Below are positions 39,184-51,499 of a stretch of DNA of 64,000 nt, in pieces; position 1 is the stretch's first letter, and the number at the start of each line of letters is the position of its first letter. Made by a program: the position numbers and the translations under genes. The notes beneath the pieces were generated by a model, which made no database searches, had not been told where the DNA came from, and saw only the letters and a program-made list of their open reading frames with translations. The DNA is taken from contig CM037876.1 of the NCBI GenBank assembly GCA_021292165.1, positions 204,125,200 through 204,189,199 on the forward strand, read 5' to 3'. The stretch comes from Shinisaurus crocodilurus. Lineage: Eukaryota; Chordata; Lepidosauria; Squamata; Shinisauridae.

Positions 39184-41607
39184 ATGATGGTTCTGGGAGA
39201 CTTCAACTTCCATGCTGAGACTGCTGTGTCCGGGGTGGCTCAGGACCTTATGGCTGCCATGACGACCGTGGGGCTGTCCCAACATGTCATCGGCCCAACA
39301 CATGTAAGAGGACATACACTTGATCTGGTCTTCTCAACTGGGCAGGAGGATGGTGATCTGAAAGTGGGGGAATTAACATCTGTTCCTCTGTCATGGTCAG
39401 ATCACTTCCTATTGAGGTTTAGACTTTCAGCAGCCTTTCCCCTCCGCAAGGGTGGGGGGCCTATTAAAATGGTCCGCCCCCGGAGGTTAATGGATTCCGA
39501 TAGATTCCAGAGGGCTCTGGGGGATTTTCCTGCTGGTATGGCTGGCGGTCCTGTTGAAGCCCAGGTTGCTCTGTGGAATGCAGAGAAGACCCGGGCGGTG
39601 GACACGATCGCGCCCAAGCGCCCTCTCCCTCTGGGCAGAGCCCGGCCAGCTCCCTGGTACACACCAGAGCTGAGGGCAATGAAGCAAGAGGGAAGACGGC
39701 TGGAACGCAGGTGGAGGAGAACTCGTGCTGAATTTGACCGAACACAGGGTAGAGCTCATTATCGAGCCTACTCTGTGGCGGTGAGGGTGGCGAAGAGAGA
39801 ATTCTTTTCCACCACCATTGCATCTTCTCAGTGCCGTCCAGCGGCGCTTTTCCAAGTGATTCGTGGCCTTTTACACTCTGGGCCAGCGAGAGAAATGATA
39901 GAACCCTCAGTAGCACGCTGTGATGAGTTTGCACGGCACTTTGAAGAAAAAGTCGCTCAAATTCGTCATGAATTGGACACCACAGTTAGTGCAGCTCCTT
40001 TAGTAGAGGTGTCCAGAGCACCGTCTGGTCCGGTTTTATTGGATGAATTTCAGTTATTGAGGCCCGAGGATGCGGACATGGTGCTTGGCCAAGTCCGGTC
40101 TACCACCTGTGTGCTTGTCCCTTGCCCGTCATGGCTTATTACATCAAATAAGGAGGGGATAGCCAGCTGGGTCCAGGAGGTTGTAAACGCCTCCTTGAGA
40201 GAGGGAGTGGTGCCGGTCTCTTTGAAAGAGGCGGTGATTAGGCCACTCCTCAAAAAGCCTAACCTGGACCCGGATGATGTTAATAACTACAGGCCGGTAG
40301 CTAATACCCCATTCCTGGGCAAGGTGTTTGAGCGGGTGGTTGCTGGTCAACTCCAGGCACTCTTGGATGAAACGGACTATCTAGATCCATTTCAATCTGG
40401 ATTCAGGCCTGGTTTTGGAACGGAAACTGCCTTGGTCGCCCTGTGGGATGACCTCTGCCGGGAGAGGGACAGGGGGAGTGCGACCCTGTTGATTCTCTTG
40501 GACCTCTCAGCGGCTTTCGATACCATCGACCATGGTATCCTTCTGGATAGGTTGTCTGGGTTGGGAGTTGGAGGCACTGCGCTCCAGTGGTTCCAATCCT
40601 ACTTGGGCGGCCGATTCCAGAAGGTGGTGCTGGGGGATTACTGCTCTGTCCCTTGGCAGTTATGCCATGGGGTGCCACAGGGCTCTATTTTATCCCCTAT
40701 GCTGTTTAACATCTACATGAAACCACTGGGAGAGGTTATCCGGAGGTTTGGGCTGAGGTGTCATCAATATGCAGATGACACCCAGCTCTATCTCTCCTTT
40801 TCATCTAATCCAGGTGAGGCAGTGGCTGTTCTGAATCAGTGCCTGGACACAGTAATGGACTGGATGAGGGCTAATAAACTGAGACTTAATCCAGATAAGA
40901 CGGAGGTACTGTTAGTGGATGGTTCGTCTGCCGAGCTAAGTGATATTCAACCAGTTCTGGATGGGGTTGCACTCCCCCTGAAGGATCAGGTTCGTAGTTT
41001 GGGGGTGCTCTTGGATCCCCAACTGTCACTTGAGGCACAGGTCAACTTGGTGGCACGGAGCACCTTTTATCAGCTTAGGCTGATATACCTACGTCCTTAT
41101 CTGGACAGAGATAGCCTAGCTACAGTTATCCATGCTATGGTAACCTCTCGTTTGGATTACTGCAATGCATTATACGTGGGGCTAGCTTTGAAAACGGTCC
41201 GGAAACTTCAGCTGATCCAAAATAGGGCAGCGAGATTATTAACCGGGACTGGCCGATGAGAACATATTATGCCAGTGCTTTCTCATCTGCACTGGCTGCC
41301 AGTCTGTTTCCGGGCCTGATTCAAAGTGCTGGTGCTAACATTTAAAGCCCTAAACGGCTTGGGGCCAGAGTATCTGAAGGATCGTCTCCTCCCATATGTA
41401 CCTGCCTGGACACTAAGATCTTCCTCAGCGGTCCTTCTCCGAGAGCCCCTGCCAAAGGAAGTGAGGCAGGTGGCTACTAGGAGGAGGGCCTTTTCTGCTG
41501 TGGCACCCCAGTTATGGAATGAGCTCCCCAAAGAGGTTCGCCTGGCGCCTACTTTGTATTCTTTCTGGCGCCAGGTGAAGACCTTTCTGTTCTCCCAGGC
41601 ATTTTAA
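39184..41607 (+). pseudogene. L2 ORF2: endonuclease C-terminus and reverse transcriptase
   Basis: The frame is open from 39,184 to 41,259 (691 codons). After two in-frame TGA codons (41,258-41,260 and about 41,318-41,320) it resumes in the same frame to 41,607. Residues 1-80 are the C-terminal endonuclease (LGDFNFH, GPTHVRGHTLDLVF, WSDHFLLRF). The RT has YRPVANTPFLGK, FRPGFGTETALV, DLSAAFDTIDH (about residue 440), GVPQGSILSP (about 496) and QYADDTQLYL (YADD at 529-532). The tail has VTSRLDYCNALYVGL and LIQNRAARLLTG. After the stops come LPYVPAWTLRSSSAVLL and FSAVAPQLWNELPKEV, the usual C-terminal block. Both stops look like CGA-to-TGA changes at former CpG sites. The 5' truncation removes the endonuclease active site start and ORF1. 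Confidence 0.9.
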
Positions 41608-41817
41608 TCATTTTAATCTTGTAATTGTTTTTAATTCCGTTATTGTAACTGCTGCTGCTAGCTCTGCTGTTTGTTTTTAATCTGTGGTTTGCTTTTAATC
41701 TGTGGCTTTAAATTTTATATTTTATATTGTATTTTATGATTTTAACTGTTGTAAACCCCCCAGAGAGCTTCGGCTATTGGGCGGTATAAAAATGTATTAA
41801 ATAAATAAATAAATAAA
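39184..41817 (+). mobile_element. L2-type LINE, 5'-truncated, nearly intact
   Basis: The copy starts inside the endonuclease domain and continues through the whole RT, the C-terminal region, a 3' UTR and an (AAATA)n-like tail at about 41,795-41,817. The 3' end carries CTTCGGCTATTGGGCGGTAT, which ties it to other tails in this window. Compared with the copies at 28.9-30.7 and 48.8-50.1 kb this one is much younger. Confidence 0.9.
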
Positions 41818-41819
41818 AA

Positions 41820-42845
41820 TTTAAAACATCCCTGTAAAATCACAGAGTTAACCAGTAAGTGTTATGTGGTGTTTTTCTTGTGCGCTCAAAGGACTACAGA
41901 TACCATTATTTTAGTAATCCTGACAAACCACCCTGTGAATTATGACAGCATAACCACCCCCGTACTGCAGGTGGGAAGCTGAGGCACACAGAGGCTTGGT
42001 TGAGGACTTGATGCAGTTAGTTAAGAGGACAATCTTAGACATCCACATCCTTTCACTGAAAGCAATAACAAATATGTTCAGATGAGCACTCTTACAGCCT
42101 CCACTCCTGATAATTAAGTCCCCATATTTTTGTACAACTCTTAATTTTTCACAAGTTGCCACTTGCAAAAATCAAAGCACTGTCTCTTCTAACCTAACAC
42201 TTCAGACTCAATTACTCCAGGTATGTTGAACTAATGATGGGTGTAGGAGCGTTTCCGCTTATTTCAAGTTGCTTTTAGAACTGGTAACTCCCTGTTGCAC
42301 TAGCAGTTGGTCCCACTGGTGCACAGGCACAATAGGATACTGCCTGAGGATTCCCTCTGAACTACTGGCTACACATGAGCGAATGTCCATAGTAAGCTTT
42401 ATGTATAATAAGGAAAACACAATTAAAAAAACATTAAAAAACCCAATGGAACGGTCTCTTGGGCAAAACTCTAGAAAGACAACACACTGTACTTTGGTAG
42501 GCATGCCACATATATTTGTCAGTAAATCTTGGTTGAATTCCCATTTACATCAGGGATGTACAATTCAAATCATTGCTAAGAATTTTTAATTTGGCGCTTT
42601 TTCATAACGTTAATGTTTTATTGTTGATTTTTATATTATTGTTGTTTATATTGTTTGTTGTATTCTGCCTTGGTGGCTCTTGTAGAAAGGCAGTGTAAAA
42701 TACTACAAATAGAATTGTTACAGCTTTAGCCCAGTGTTTTCTTTTTAACACATTCCCTATTTTTCTTTCTGTACTTCGTAGCATACTTTCTTCCACCTGC
42801 ATCCCCATCTCTCGGCTAGCCCTCATTTAGCACTTCACAACTCTC
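41820..42845. other. Mostly unassigned; small LINE-tail fragment
   Basis: 42,600-42,715 looks like a decayed LINE 3' end (TTGTATTCTGCCTTGGTGGC...AGGCAGTGTAAAATACTAC). I see no gene. Confidence 0.4.
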
Positions 42846-42849
42846 TGTA

Positions 42850-43985
42850 CTCCATCTGAACATAAGAGTCTTGCTGGACCAGGCCATCTAGTCCAGTGTT
42901 CAATTTCCAACAGTGGCCTACCAGATGCCTTCAGAAAGCTTATGAGCAGAGCACAAAAGCAACAGCCTTCCCCTCTTTGTCCCCCAGCATCTGGTATTCA
43001 GAAGCATACTTGAGTGATGACTCCATGAACTTGTCAAACCTTTTTTTCCTTTCTTTTTTTTAAATAAAACACAACGAAGCTAGTGGCTTTTTATGGTAGT
43101 GAATTCCCTAAGTTATGTGTTGCCTAGAGTAGTATTTTATTCTGCCTTGAACATTCTAGCAATAGATTTCATCTCTGTGCACTCTCTCCACACCATTCAT
43201 ACTTTTATCAATCTTTCATCATTCCCCATCCCCCAATTAGTCATTGTTACTAAATTAAAAAGCAAATATTTTAGCCTTTACTCATAAGTAAAGTCAGGCT
43301 GGTGGGAACTAGGAAGAGGGCCTTCTCTGTGGCGGCCCCCAAGTTATGGAACTCCCTTCCTAGTGACCTTCGCCATGCCCCCTCCATGATGAGCTTCCGC
43401 CGCGCATTAAAAACATGGTATTTCAGGCGGCAATATGGGGTGGGTTAGGATTTTAAAAGCATTTTTATACTGTTTTAATTATCATGTTTTATTGTATTGT
43501 TTTAATTGTACATCGCCCAGTGTGGCCGGGTGACCGGCCAGATGGGCGATTAACAAATATAATAAAATAAAAATAAAATAAAATAAGTGCCTCCAACCCA
43601 TGATCATCTTGATTTCCCTTTTCACTACCTAGCTATACAGATACCTGTTTTCAGATGGGGAGATCAGAACTGCCCAGTATTCCAAGTGTGGCTCTACCAT
43701 AAAGCCATTATAATCCTAGCCATTTTATTTCTAATAATCTCAAACACTGGATTTTCTCTTTTGCTGCTGTTGACAACTGAGTTGATATTTTCATTGAGCT
43801 ATCCACCACACCCCTCTTTCTTGGGTACTGAGTCATTTCAGATCCTTCAGTGTATGTCAGGTTAGGATTCCCCCCCCCCCCCAAGAGTGCAGCACTTTAT
43901 ACTTACTTGCACTGAATCTCATCTACTCATTCATCCAGTTTGGAGCTTTTTGCAGTCTGCCTTGGATTTCTAAATAACAGCCCCT
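42850..43985 (-). mobile_element. CR1 LINE 3' region split by an L2 3' end
   Basis: 42,850-43,288 matches the CR1 3' UTR and the C-terminal ORF2 stretch in inverted form (CTGGACCAGGCCATCTAGTC, then GTGAATTCCCTAAGTTATG). 43,587-43,985 continues with upstream CR1 sequence (CCAAGTGTGGCTCTACCATA, ATTGAGCTATCCACC), parallel to 1,280-1,560 of the first CR1. All frames are decayed. Confidence 0.8.
43289..43586 (+). mobile_element. L2-like LINE 3' end inserted in CR1
   Basis: Starts in C-terminal ORF2 codons (GGAAGAGGGCCTTCTCTGTG, encoding the conserved Lys/Arg-Ala-Phe-Ser-Val-Ala-Ala-Pro stretch). It continues through GGTATTTCAGGCGGCAATAT and ends GCCAGATGGGCGATTAACAA plus an (AAAATA)n tail. It interrupts the CR1, so it is the younger element. 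Confidence 0.85.
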
Positions 43986-45400
43986 CTTATGTTATGCTTA
44001 CAGCTGCTGGGGTAATGTGAGAAGCTCTGGAACATGTGGGAGAAGCTGCAGCTCTTCCACATGCCAGTGTTTTCCCACTGGCTCCTCCCACATAGCTTGG
44101 GGCTTCTTACTTTCCCTAGCAGAATAGAAGGGGCCTAATTTAATAACTTCCACAGATCTGGCTATCTTAATGCTTCCTCCTACTCCAGAAAATGTATTCC
44201 TGAGTTCTCCCCAATTTTCCCCCTCTATAGTGCTCATTCTTTTCTTTGTACAACAGACCTCTCTGCACCCCATCTCACGAATACCTCCTTTTTTCTTACG
44301 TCAGTCTTCTCCACCTGCCCATGCCACCTACTTATTCAATTTCCACTCTCCCACCAATTCATACAATGAGAGTCACCGATGCAGGTAGGCAATACAGCAT
44401 GGCTGGCTGGATAAACTGGTAATAAATCCATCACACTTCATGGAACTAAGGAGAGAAGGAGCAACATAAGACATAAAACAGGCATTCTTCCATCCACACT
44501 GTTGATGGGCCTCTGTGGATTGCAAGTGTTCCACCAAAGAGGTGGGAATGAGCTGCAATGGGTATTTGGAAATACCCTAGGGGGGCTGCAAATACTCAAG
44601 AGGGAGCCTGCAATTACCCTGTAGTTATGGTGTACAGGCCAGGTCTACAAGAGCAGCTAAAGGGCAGCTCATACTGAAAAGTCTCCATTTCATGAAGCCT
44701 TATGCAGACAAACTTAAAGGATTATGGAACATGATCTCTCAGATGTTTAATCAACACAGCAGTAAATGCTTCTTTAAAAAGTTTCAAAATGGTGGCAAGA
44801 CTAGTTAGTGAGGACAATAATTTACCAAAGAAAACCAAAGCACAGCCATAGCTCATTTGCCTTCCCAGCTTGTCCAGGCAAGCAAAAAAAAAAAAAAAAA
44901 AAAAAGGAACAAAATTACAGATGTGGTAGAAAGAGCCACACAGCCCTTCTCAAGTGACTAATTCATAGGCAATTTTTATCAGAAATGCCTTTCCACCTGT
45001 CAGTTATTCTAAATGAGAGGGTTTTTGCAGGGGGAAGGAAGACTTAACAGAAAATAAAAAGATGACAGTCAAGTAACACTTTAAGGAAGGGTGGGGGGCA
45101 GAGAAGTGAGAGGACAGTAGGGGTGCCTGTAAGCCTGAGCAGTACAGCATAGGGAGCAGGGTGTTCTTCATGCTGGAAATCACATACGGTATTCTGAACC
45201 TGAGTGCTATGAAAGTGTGGGAGCTTACAGGGCTGGCTGCACAGAAGCTACTCAGCAAACCCCTAACCTGAATAGTACAATGAGGCTGGCAATTACACCC
45301 CTCCTCCCAGCACAAACTGCCAGAGTTCCTCTTTTTCCTTGTTGAAGTAGGGGAAGGAAACCTCTCCTCTACACTTTCTGTGGCTGGCATTTTACTCTCC
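43986..45400. other. Unassigned sequence with a poly-A tract
   Basis: No gene is recognised. A run of 21 A residues lies at about 44,885-44,905; no retrocopy could be identified next to it. Confidence 0.4.
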
Positions 45401-45499
45401 TGGCCAGCATGAGGTGACCACATTTGCTATTAAAGGGAATTATTATTAGCACCCTGCCTCTGAATCATAATTTCAGCCGTTTCTGCAAAGTATCGCTTG

Positions 45500-45645
45500 G
45501 AGATGAAGCATTAACCACAGCTTGCCAATATGGATGTTTCAGCAAGCTATTGTTAACTAAAACCATGGAGTGGCAGAAGAAATTCACAGACAAATGTGGG
45601 CACTCCTGATCACTAACCCATGGTTTAGTGCTGCTGAATTGTGCC
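45500..45645. repeat. Possible MITE with CCATGG-centred motifs
   Basis: TAACTAAAACCATGGAGTGGC and CACTAACCCATGGTTTAGTG give opposed arms. The latter alone is a near palindrome of the kind found in the other MITE-like units with AACCCA motifs. Borders are uncertain. Confidence 0.35.
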
Positions 45646-46009
45646 AATGACAGAAATTAAAGTAGTAACATGCACACTTTTAAAACCACCATATACCACT
45701 AAACCCTATCCGTTTCTACAAATGAGGGAATGCTTGACTTATATATATATTTTTTAAGCAACTGGTAATTTGACTCAAGGCTATGCATCTTGAAACCGAC
45801 ATCTGCAATAAAAGGCTAAAATCATCCCTTCACCTGTCTTAGTTACATCAGTATATGAAAACAATGCACACTGAGCAATTACAGCCAACATCTGGATTCT
45901 ATGAAGCTTATTCTTTGTAGTACTTCCACAGCAGCACTGCAAAAACCTCAGAGCAACAAGAGCTCTTTGAAATAATATTTGCCACTTGCATGTCTCTAAA
46001 ACAACAGTA
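45646..46009. other. Unassigned sequence
   Basis: No gene or classified repeat seen. Confidence 0.4.
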
Positions 46010-46138
46010 GACAACTTGAGGCAATCTAGATAATTTGGCCTACAACTCCCATCATTCCCACCATTGCCTATGCTGGCTAGAGCTCACGGGAGCTGTAGGC
46101 CAAAACATCTGGATAGCCATGTTGCCCACCCTTGCTCT
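46010..46138. mobile_element. Decayed palindromic hAT MITE
   Basis: Left GACAACTTGAGGCAATCTAG and right CTGGATAGCCATGTTGCCCA are degraded forms of the terminal arms in the 7,280 and 61,141 copies. CCTACAACTCCCATCATT and GGGAGCTGTAGGCCAAAACA pair in the interior. Confidence 0.7.
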
Positions 46139-47173
46139 AATGTAAAAATACCCAAACATGCTTTTTAAAAGCTTCCTGTGCTTTGCATGCCTTTGTTTGT
46201 TCAACTTCACAACATGCCTGTCAAATAGGATATTATTCCTTTTATAAGATGGAAAATTGAGGCTAAGAAAGCATGTTCAAAGCCAATCAGTGAATCTGTG
46301 GCTCAGCTATGATACGAATTCAGACATTACAAGTTCACTAAATCCTAGAACAGGGAATTCAATCAGTGTAATTATTATTGCTGGATTGTGTCCCTACTCT
46401 TTATTAACAGGACAATAGTAAGTGATGGGGAACTCACTTCACTTTATACAAAAAGAGGAGTTTTGGAATAAGTACATTTCATTTGTCTGTTTAGCTCCAC
46501 CAGCTAAATAAATCAGATCTCCTATGTCTCGCTGGCAAGATATTTGGAACAATTAAACTACCTACTATATTTGCTTCTTTCTATCAGTTCCTTTCATAAT
46601 CCTGCTGCTTTTTGCAATTTCCAGCATAGACTCCATGACTATAACAGTCCTTGCTTGTGAAACAGATACAAAATATCCTTATTACTATCATATTTGGAGT
46701 GTTCCACTTCATCATACCATATGTAGGCTGTCCAGCAAAATATAAGGAGATTAGGAGAAGAAAGATTTCCCCTGTTGATGGTTATCTATGTTCAGAACAG
46801 TAAAGAAAGTGGCTACCATGAGTCTTAGATAACTACTTCTATCAGAACTAGCCAATATCCAAGTTCCCACTCAGTTTATCTTTCATGGGCAGTTTAAAAA
46901 ATAGGTAAAACATATGCTTTCAAAGTGCAGTATCATGTAGCAGCTGCCGGTACAGCAAATCACAATTATTTTGAGAGGGTGCGCAATTTGATTATATATA
47001 GCTTTTGAAAACCCTCTAAGTTTAAAAGAGGAGCTTGGCGGTTTGATGTGAGCCCTGCTAAAAGGACAATTGAGAATCCACTGCAGAGGGTCTTTCTTTC
47101 AGCAGTTAACTGCTAGGTGAACCCTCAAGTAGTAACTCCTGAGCACCATGTACATAAACCTACAAACTGCACC
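46139..47173. other. Unassigned sequence
   Basis: No recognisable gene or repeat in about 1 kb. Confidence 0.4.
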
Positions 47174-47376
47174 CCAGAAATCTAGGGTTGGATCCAACTT
47201 CCCTGTTCTCCTCTTCCCCTCTAGCCTTCTGTGTGCACCCCAAATCTGCTCCTGAGGGTCCCCCAACCCTCCAGAGAAGATTCTGGGGGCATGCAAGGGG
47301 GCTGCAAGAGGAAGGGGAATCCATTCTGCTTGTGTTTTCTGTTCTGCCAGCAGACAGTCACAGTTGGATCCAACCC
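47174..47376. mobile_element. MITE with GGGTTGGATCCAAC inverted ends
   Basis: The ends GGGTTGGATCCAACTT and CAGTTGGATCCAACCC are inverted repeats of at least 13 bp. The interior has CCTGAGGGTCCCCC and GCAAGGGGGCTGCAAGAGG. Related but less complete units lie near 10,126 and 38,150. Confidence 0.65.
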
Positions 47377-48318
47377 ATAATATGACATCTGTCCAGCATT
47401 ATAAAGGCCAAAATACCAACGCATCTCATTCTTCTGTTTACAACTCAACATATCATAGTTGTCATTTAAGTTTAAAAATAAAGAGACTGTCAGCCATCAC
47501 GTCTACACAATACCAGTAATTAAAGGGACTAAGCTTTTAACAGCCAGTACATTTCATTCTTGCATGGTTGCTATCGCTTGTACCAGAGATCATATTAAAT
47601 CAGCATATAGCCTAAAGCTCCAAACCCTTTCTTCAATAGTTATTTTTACTAAAATATTATTACAAATGTCTTTATTTCCAGAGCAACTTAAAACATTAAC
47701 ACAAGTGGGACCTAAAACAAAAAGTTGAAATGTGGAGTGCTCTTGTTCAGCGTTCCAGCCGGGCTGTTTGTTGAGGTTTGCCCCCTTAGGTTATTTTTCT
47801 AAAGATGTGTGTACTTCTGTAAACCTAAGCCTGCTGATACCTTCTCTTTGTGGTGGATTTTGCGGTATTGGCAACATATGAATCAGCACTCAAAGAATGG
47901 GTTCACTATTAGCATATGATAACGGTCTTAAAGTAACAATAAAACCCAAGAATAAAAGAGCAGTTAAAAGAGGAGCTTTAAACAAATCTCAAAATAAAAG
48001 GCCTGGGAAAACTAGAAAGTCTTCGGTGCCAAAAAGACAAAGTAGGAGCCTCCCTGGGGATAGCATCCCACAGGCAGGGTGCCAACTGAGGCGGCTCTCC
48101 CCAGTGTCACCAGCCATCTCACCTCAAATGACAGTGGCATCCAGAGAATGGCCTCCAAAGATCATCTCAGTGGACAAGCAGATCAATGTGGGAGTAGGCA
48201 ATCCTTCAGGTATCCATATCCCAGGCCATTTATGACTTTAAAAGAAAAGCACCAGTATGTGCATGCATGTACATTTGTATATATAAAACACATACGTACA
48301 TGCATGTGTATGAAAGCA
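47377..48318. other. Unassigned sequence
   Basis: No gene seen. Lys/Arg-rich open codons at 47,897-48,050 have no recognisable domain. Confidence 0.4.
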
Positions 48319-48525
48319 CACAACTTATTTCCTACCTTTCTTCCATGGTTTTCTCTCTGTCCCCACATTATCCTCTCAACAACCCTGTGAGGTAAGTTAT
48401 ACTGAGAGATAGTGACTGGCCCAATGTCACCCAGTGAGCTCATGGCTAAGTGGGAATTTAAACCTGGGTCTCCCCAGTCCTCGCCCAATCACTCTAACCA
48501 CTGCACAACATTGGCTTGCAGTTGT
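48319..48525 (-). mobile_element. tRNA-derived SINE (MIR/CORE-like)
   Basis: The reverse complement shows a tRNA-like head (AGTGGTTAGAGTGATTGGGC; box B GGTTTAAATTCC is degraded), then CACTGGGTGACATTGGGCCA and CCTCACAGGGTTGTTGAGAG. Diverged, but clearly the same family as 28,010-28,245. Confidence 0.8.
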
Positions 48526-48754
48526 GACTCTTAACTGTGCTTGGAAATAGACTGGGAGCCAGGTTCCTCAGATACGGTAACTCCAAATACCGGTAGTTGT
48601 TGATGGCAGGTCAGGCCTGTTCCTCCACTGCCAGGTTTCTTTCTCTATATCTTTAATTCTAGCCTTAATGCTTCCCACCAGTTTACATGGAACATAAATG
48701 AGTTTTACAAGTCTGTAACTTCCTGGATCTCCCCCCCCCCCGGTATTTTCTAGT

Positions 48755-50117
48755 AGATTCCCTTTATTTTATTTACGTAATATATTTACCACCCATCAGC
48801 CAAAAGGCTCCCTGGGCGGTTTACAAAAGAAACAGGAAAAAACAATAATCTTAAAACCAAAAATATAATTAAAATAGAAATACAAATACCATATAGTACA
48901 ATACAATAAAACAGAAGCAGCCAGATGAATCAGACCGGAGGTACAGTAGTGATAATAAAAATGGGAATAAAAATCTAACCATTAAAATATTGGGTAAATA
49001 AAAATGTCTTCACCTAACGCCTGAAGGAATAAAGGGTAGGCGCCAGGCGCACCTCCTTGAACAGTTGATTCCAGAGATGGGGTGCCACAACTGAGAAGGC
49101 CCTTCCCCTAGTAGCCACCATCCTAGCCTCTTTTGGAGGGGGCTCTCTGAGAAGGGCCTCCGAAGAGGATCTCAGGGTTCAGGTAGGCATGTATGGGACG
49201 AGGCGTTCCTTCAGATAACCTGGCCCCAAACCGTTTAGGGCTTTAAGTGTCAATGTTAGCACTTTGAATCGGGCCCGGACTTCAATTGGTAACCAGTGTC
49301 ATTCATAGAGGACTAGCGTAATGTGTTCTTGTTGGCCAGTCCCCGTTAGCAGCCTTGCTGCTCTATTTTGAACCAATTGAAGTCTCCGGACCGTTTTCAA
49401 AGGCAGCCCCACGTAGAGCGCGTTACAATAGTCCAAACGAGAGGTTACCAGAGCGTGAATCACCGTTGCTAGGCTCTGCCCAGATAGGGTCGTAGTTAGT
49501 AAATCAGCCTAAGCTGATAAAAGGCGCTCCTTGTCACTGAGTCCACTTGTGACTCCAGCGACAGTTCGGAGTCTAGGAGCACCCCCAAACTACGAATCCT
49601 GTCCTTTAGGGGGAGTGCAACCTCAACCAGGGCAGGTTGAGTATCCTCCCTCCGGACAGATGATCCGCCCACAAACAGCACTTCCGTCTTGTCTGGATTG
49701 AGTTCCACTTTATTGGCCATCATCCAGTCCATTACCAGGCCCAGACACTGATTCAAAACAGTCACTGCCTCACCTGAGTTTGATGAAAAATAGAGGTAGA
49801 GCTGAGTGTCATCCGCATATTGGTGACACTTCAGCCCAAACCTCCGGATGACCTCTCCCAGCAGTTTCATGTAGATGTTAAAGAGCATGGGGGATAAAAT
49901 GGAGCCTTTCGGTACTCCATGGCATAATTGCCATGGTGCAGAGCAATAATCCCCCAGCACCACCTTCTGGAATCGCCCAGCCAAGTAGGAGCAGAACCAC
50001 TGCAAAGCAGTACCTCCAATTCCTAAACCCACCAGCCTATCCAGAAGGATACCATGGTCGATGGTATCGAATGCCGTGAGAGATCCAGGAGAATCAACAG
50101 GGTCGCACTCCCCCTTT
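48755..50117 (-). mobile_element. L2-type LINE 3' half, 5'-truncated
   Basis: On the minus strand it starts inside the RT at the block corresponding to RDRGSATLLILL. It continues through the catalytic motif, the C-terminal region and a 3' UTR that ends in CCGCCCAGGGAGCC...TGGGTGG and a T/A-rich tail (48,757-48,785). It aligns with 40,470-41,800 of the plus-strand L2. Confidence 0.9.
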
Positions 50118-50143
50118 ATGCAGAATTTACTCTTGATGAACAA
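49496..50143 (-). pseudogene. L2 ORF2 reverse transcriptase fragment
   Basis: Within an open stretch of 215 codons the L2 part begins around residue 11 (50,117). The start is frameshifted (GECDPVDSPGSL); from AFDTIDHGILLDRL the frame is correct and carries GVPKGSILSPMLFNIYMK, QYADDTQLYLYFSS and KVELNPDKTEVLFVGG. It closes at 49,496 with TRSAFYQLRLIY. Downstream L2 codons (49,495 to about 49,030) are present but out of frame. The codons before 50,117 are flanking sequence. Confidence 0.85.
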
Positions 50144-51115
50144 TACACACTAGTATGTTTTGAAATCAGCAACAGGAAAATTAGACACACTGTCCTCCCT
50201 GTTTAATCACAAACAGCAAGATGGTCAGTGAGCGACACTCCCCTCTCTTGCTCAATGTGGACCAATTCCAGGCCATCTGTATGAAACTGCAGGCAGGACA
50301 TTCTATCCTTCTTGCAGCATGGGCACAGTGGTGCCAGCCACCTTCACTATAAAGGGTGGGGAGAGAAGCTAGGGAGATGCTGTTGTTTTCCTTATTTGTG
50401 TGTTTTACTCTGGCAACGAAGCAGAGGCCTTGTGCTTGCCAAACTCATTACCATTGTAAAATGTTCCCAATTATGATGGGATGGAAAGTAGGTTGGGGGG
50501 GGGAGAAGACTGGCAGGGCAAAAAAACCCAAATTTCCGAACAGTGCTGCAGAGATCAGCCTCACTTTCAAGCAACATGAAATGAGCAATCTGACTATGTT
50601 TCTGAAAGAACACACCCTCTGAACAGCTGATCTGGCAGTTATAGCTACTTCTCCCATAGCTGTCAGTTCTTTATTGAAGGACAGAACACTCCACGGCTCC
50701 TCTATGTACTTCCTAAAATGCTTCAGCTACAAAGCCACCCTTGCTGAGCTATTTGCACTGGCTTCACCTCAGCTTTAAAATTACCAGCACAAGATTAGAT
50801 GCAATGCACAACATTGCTTATGATTCGACAGCACATTTAATCAATGGTTTTAGAACTCATGAGCAATTCAGCTGTTTCTTCTCTCTAAAAATCAGGGGAG
50901 AAAAGCTAAATTCACCATTTGCTACAGGAAGAACTAACACTGGATCTCATCAGCACCAGAATTATAACATAAGTTAGGCATCTTAACAAGGACATCACAG
51001 CAAGAAAACAGTGCTCTAATTTGAGAGCTACATTTTCTAAAGTCCTTTCAGTTTCCAATAATTTCAGTTCCCTAACTATTTCTCTGGTGTTTCAGAATGC
51101 ATAGCCAAAATTGAC
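50118..51115. other. Unassigned sequence
   Basis: No gene or classified repeat recognised. Confidence 0.4.
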
Positions 51116-51460
51116 CCTTGACATTCCATTGAGTGGGTTCACACAACACGACAACCGATCATGGGTGACAAGCCTCGGAAGGTTGTTGTGTGAACCCAGA
51201 TCGCTTCCGCAGGGTAGCCTGTTCATGGGTAACAAACCACCCTGACAACCCATGGGTCATTCTAGCAGTTGTTGTATCCACAATGGGTTGTTGTGTCATC
51301 CAAACCTGGGCAACCAACCCCATTGTGGGTACCGGGAAGTGGCGAGCAAGCTGCTTGGCAAGAGCAGCAAAAAAACCCTTCCGCCGCCACCAGTGACAGC
51401 TGCCCCACAAGTGCTCAAGCAGCACTTTGGGGCAACTGTTACTGGCTTGGTGTCCTCCGC
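51116..51460. mobile_element. Fold-back MITE-like repeat
   Basis: GTGGGTTCACACAACACGAC near the left faces GGTTGTTGTGTGAACCCA at 51,180-51,198. ACAACCCATGGGTCATTCTAG and ATGGGTTGTTGTGTCATCCA follow further in. The motif use (AACAAACCACCC) resembles 12,003-12,350. Borders are approximate. Confidence 0.55.
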
Positions 51461-51499
51461 CACAAATTCTTTGTGTTTTGGGAATCAGTGCCACCAGTA

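Noticed and set aside
44885..44905. Poly-A tract as the tail of a processed pseudogene
   Set aside because: No mRNA-like coding sequence or target duplication could be found next to it.
47897..48235. A 112-codon basic frame (Lys/Arg-rich) at 47,897
   Set aside because: It resembles a ribosomal or histone tail only by composition; no family motif was found and no processed-pseudogene poly-A was seen.
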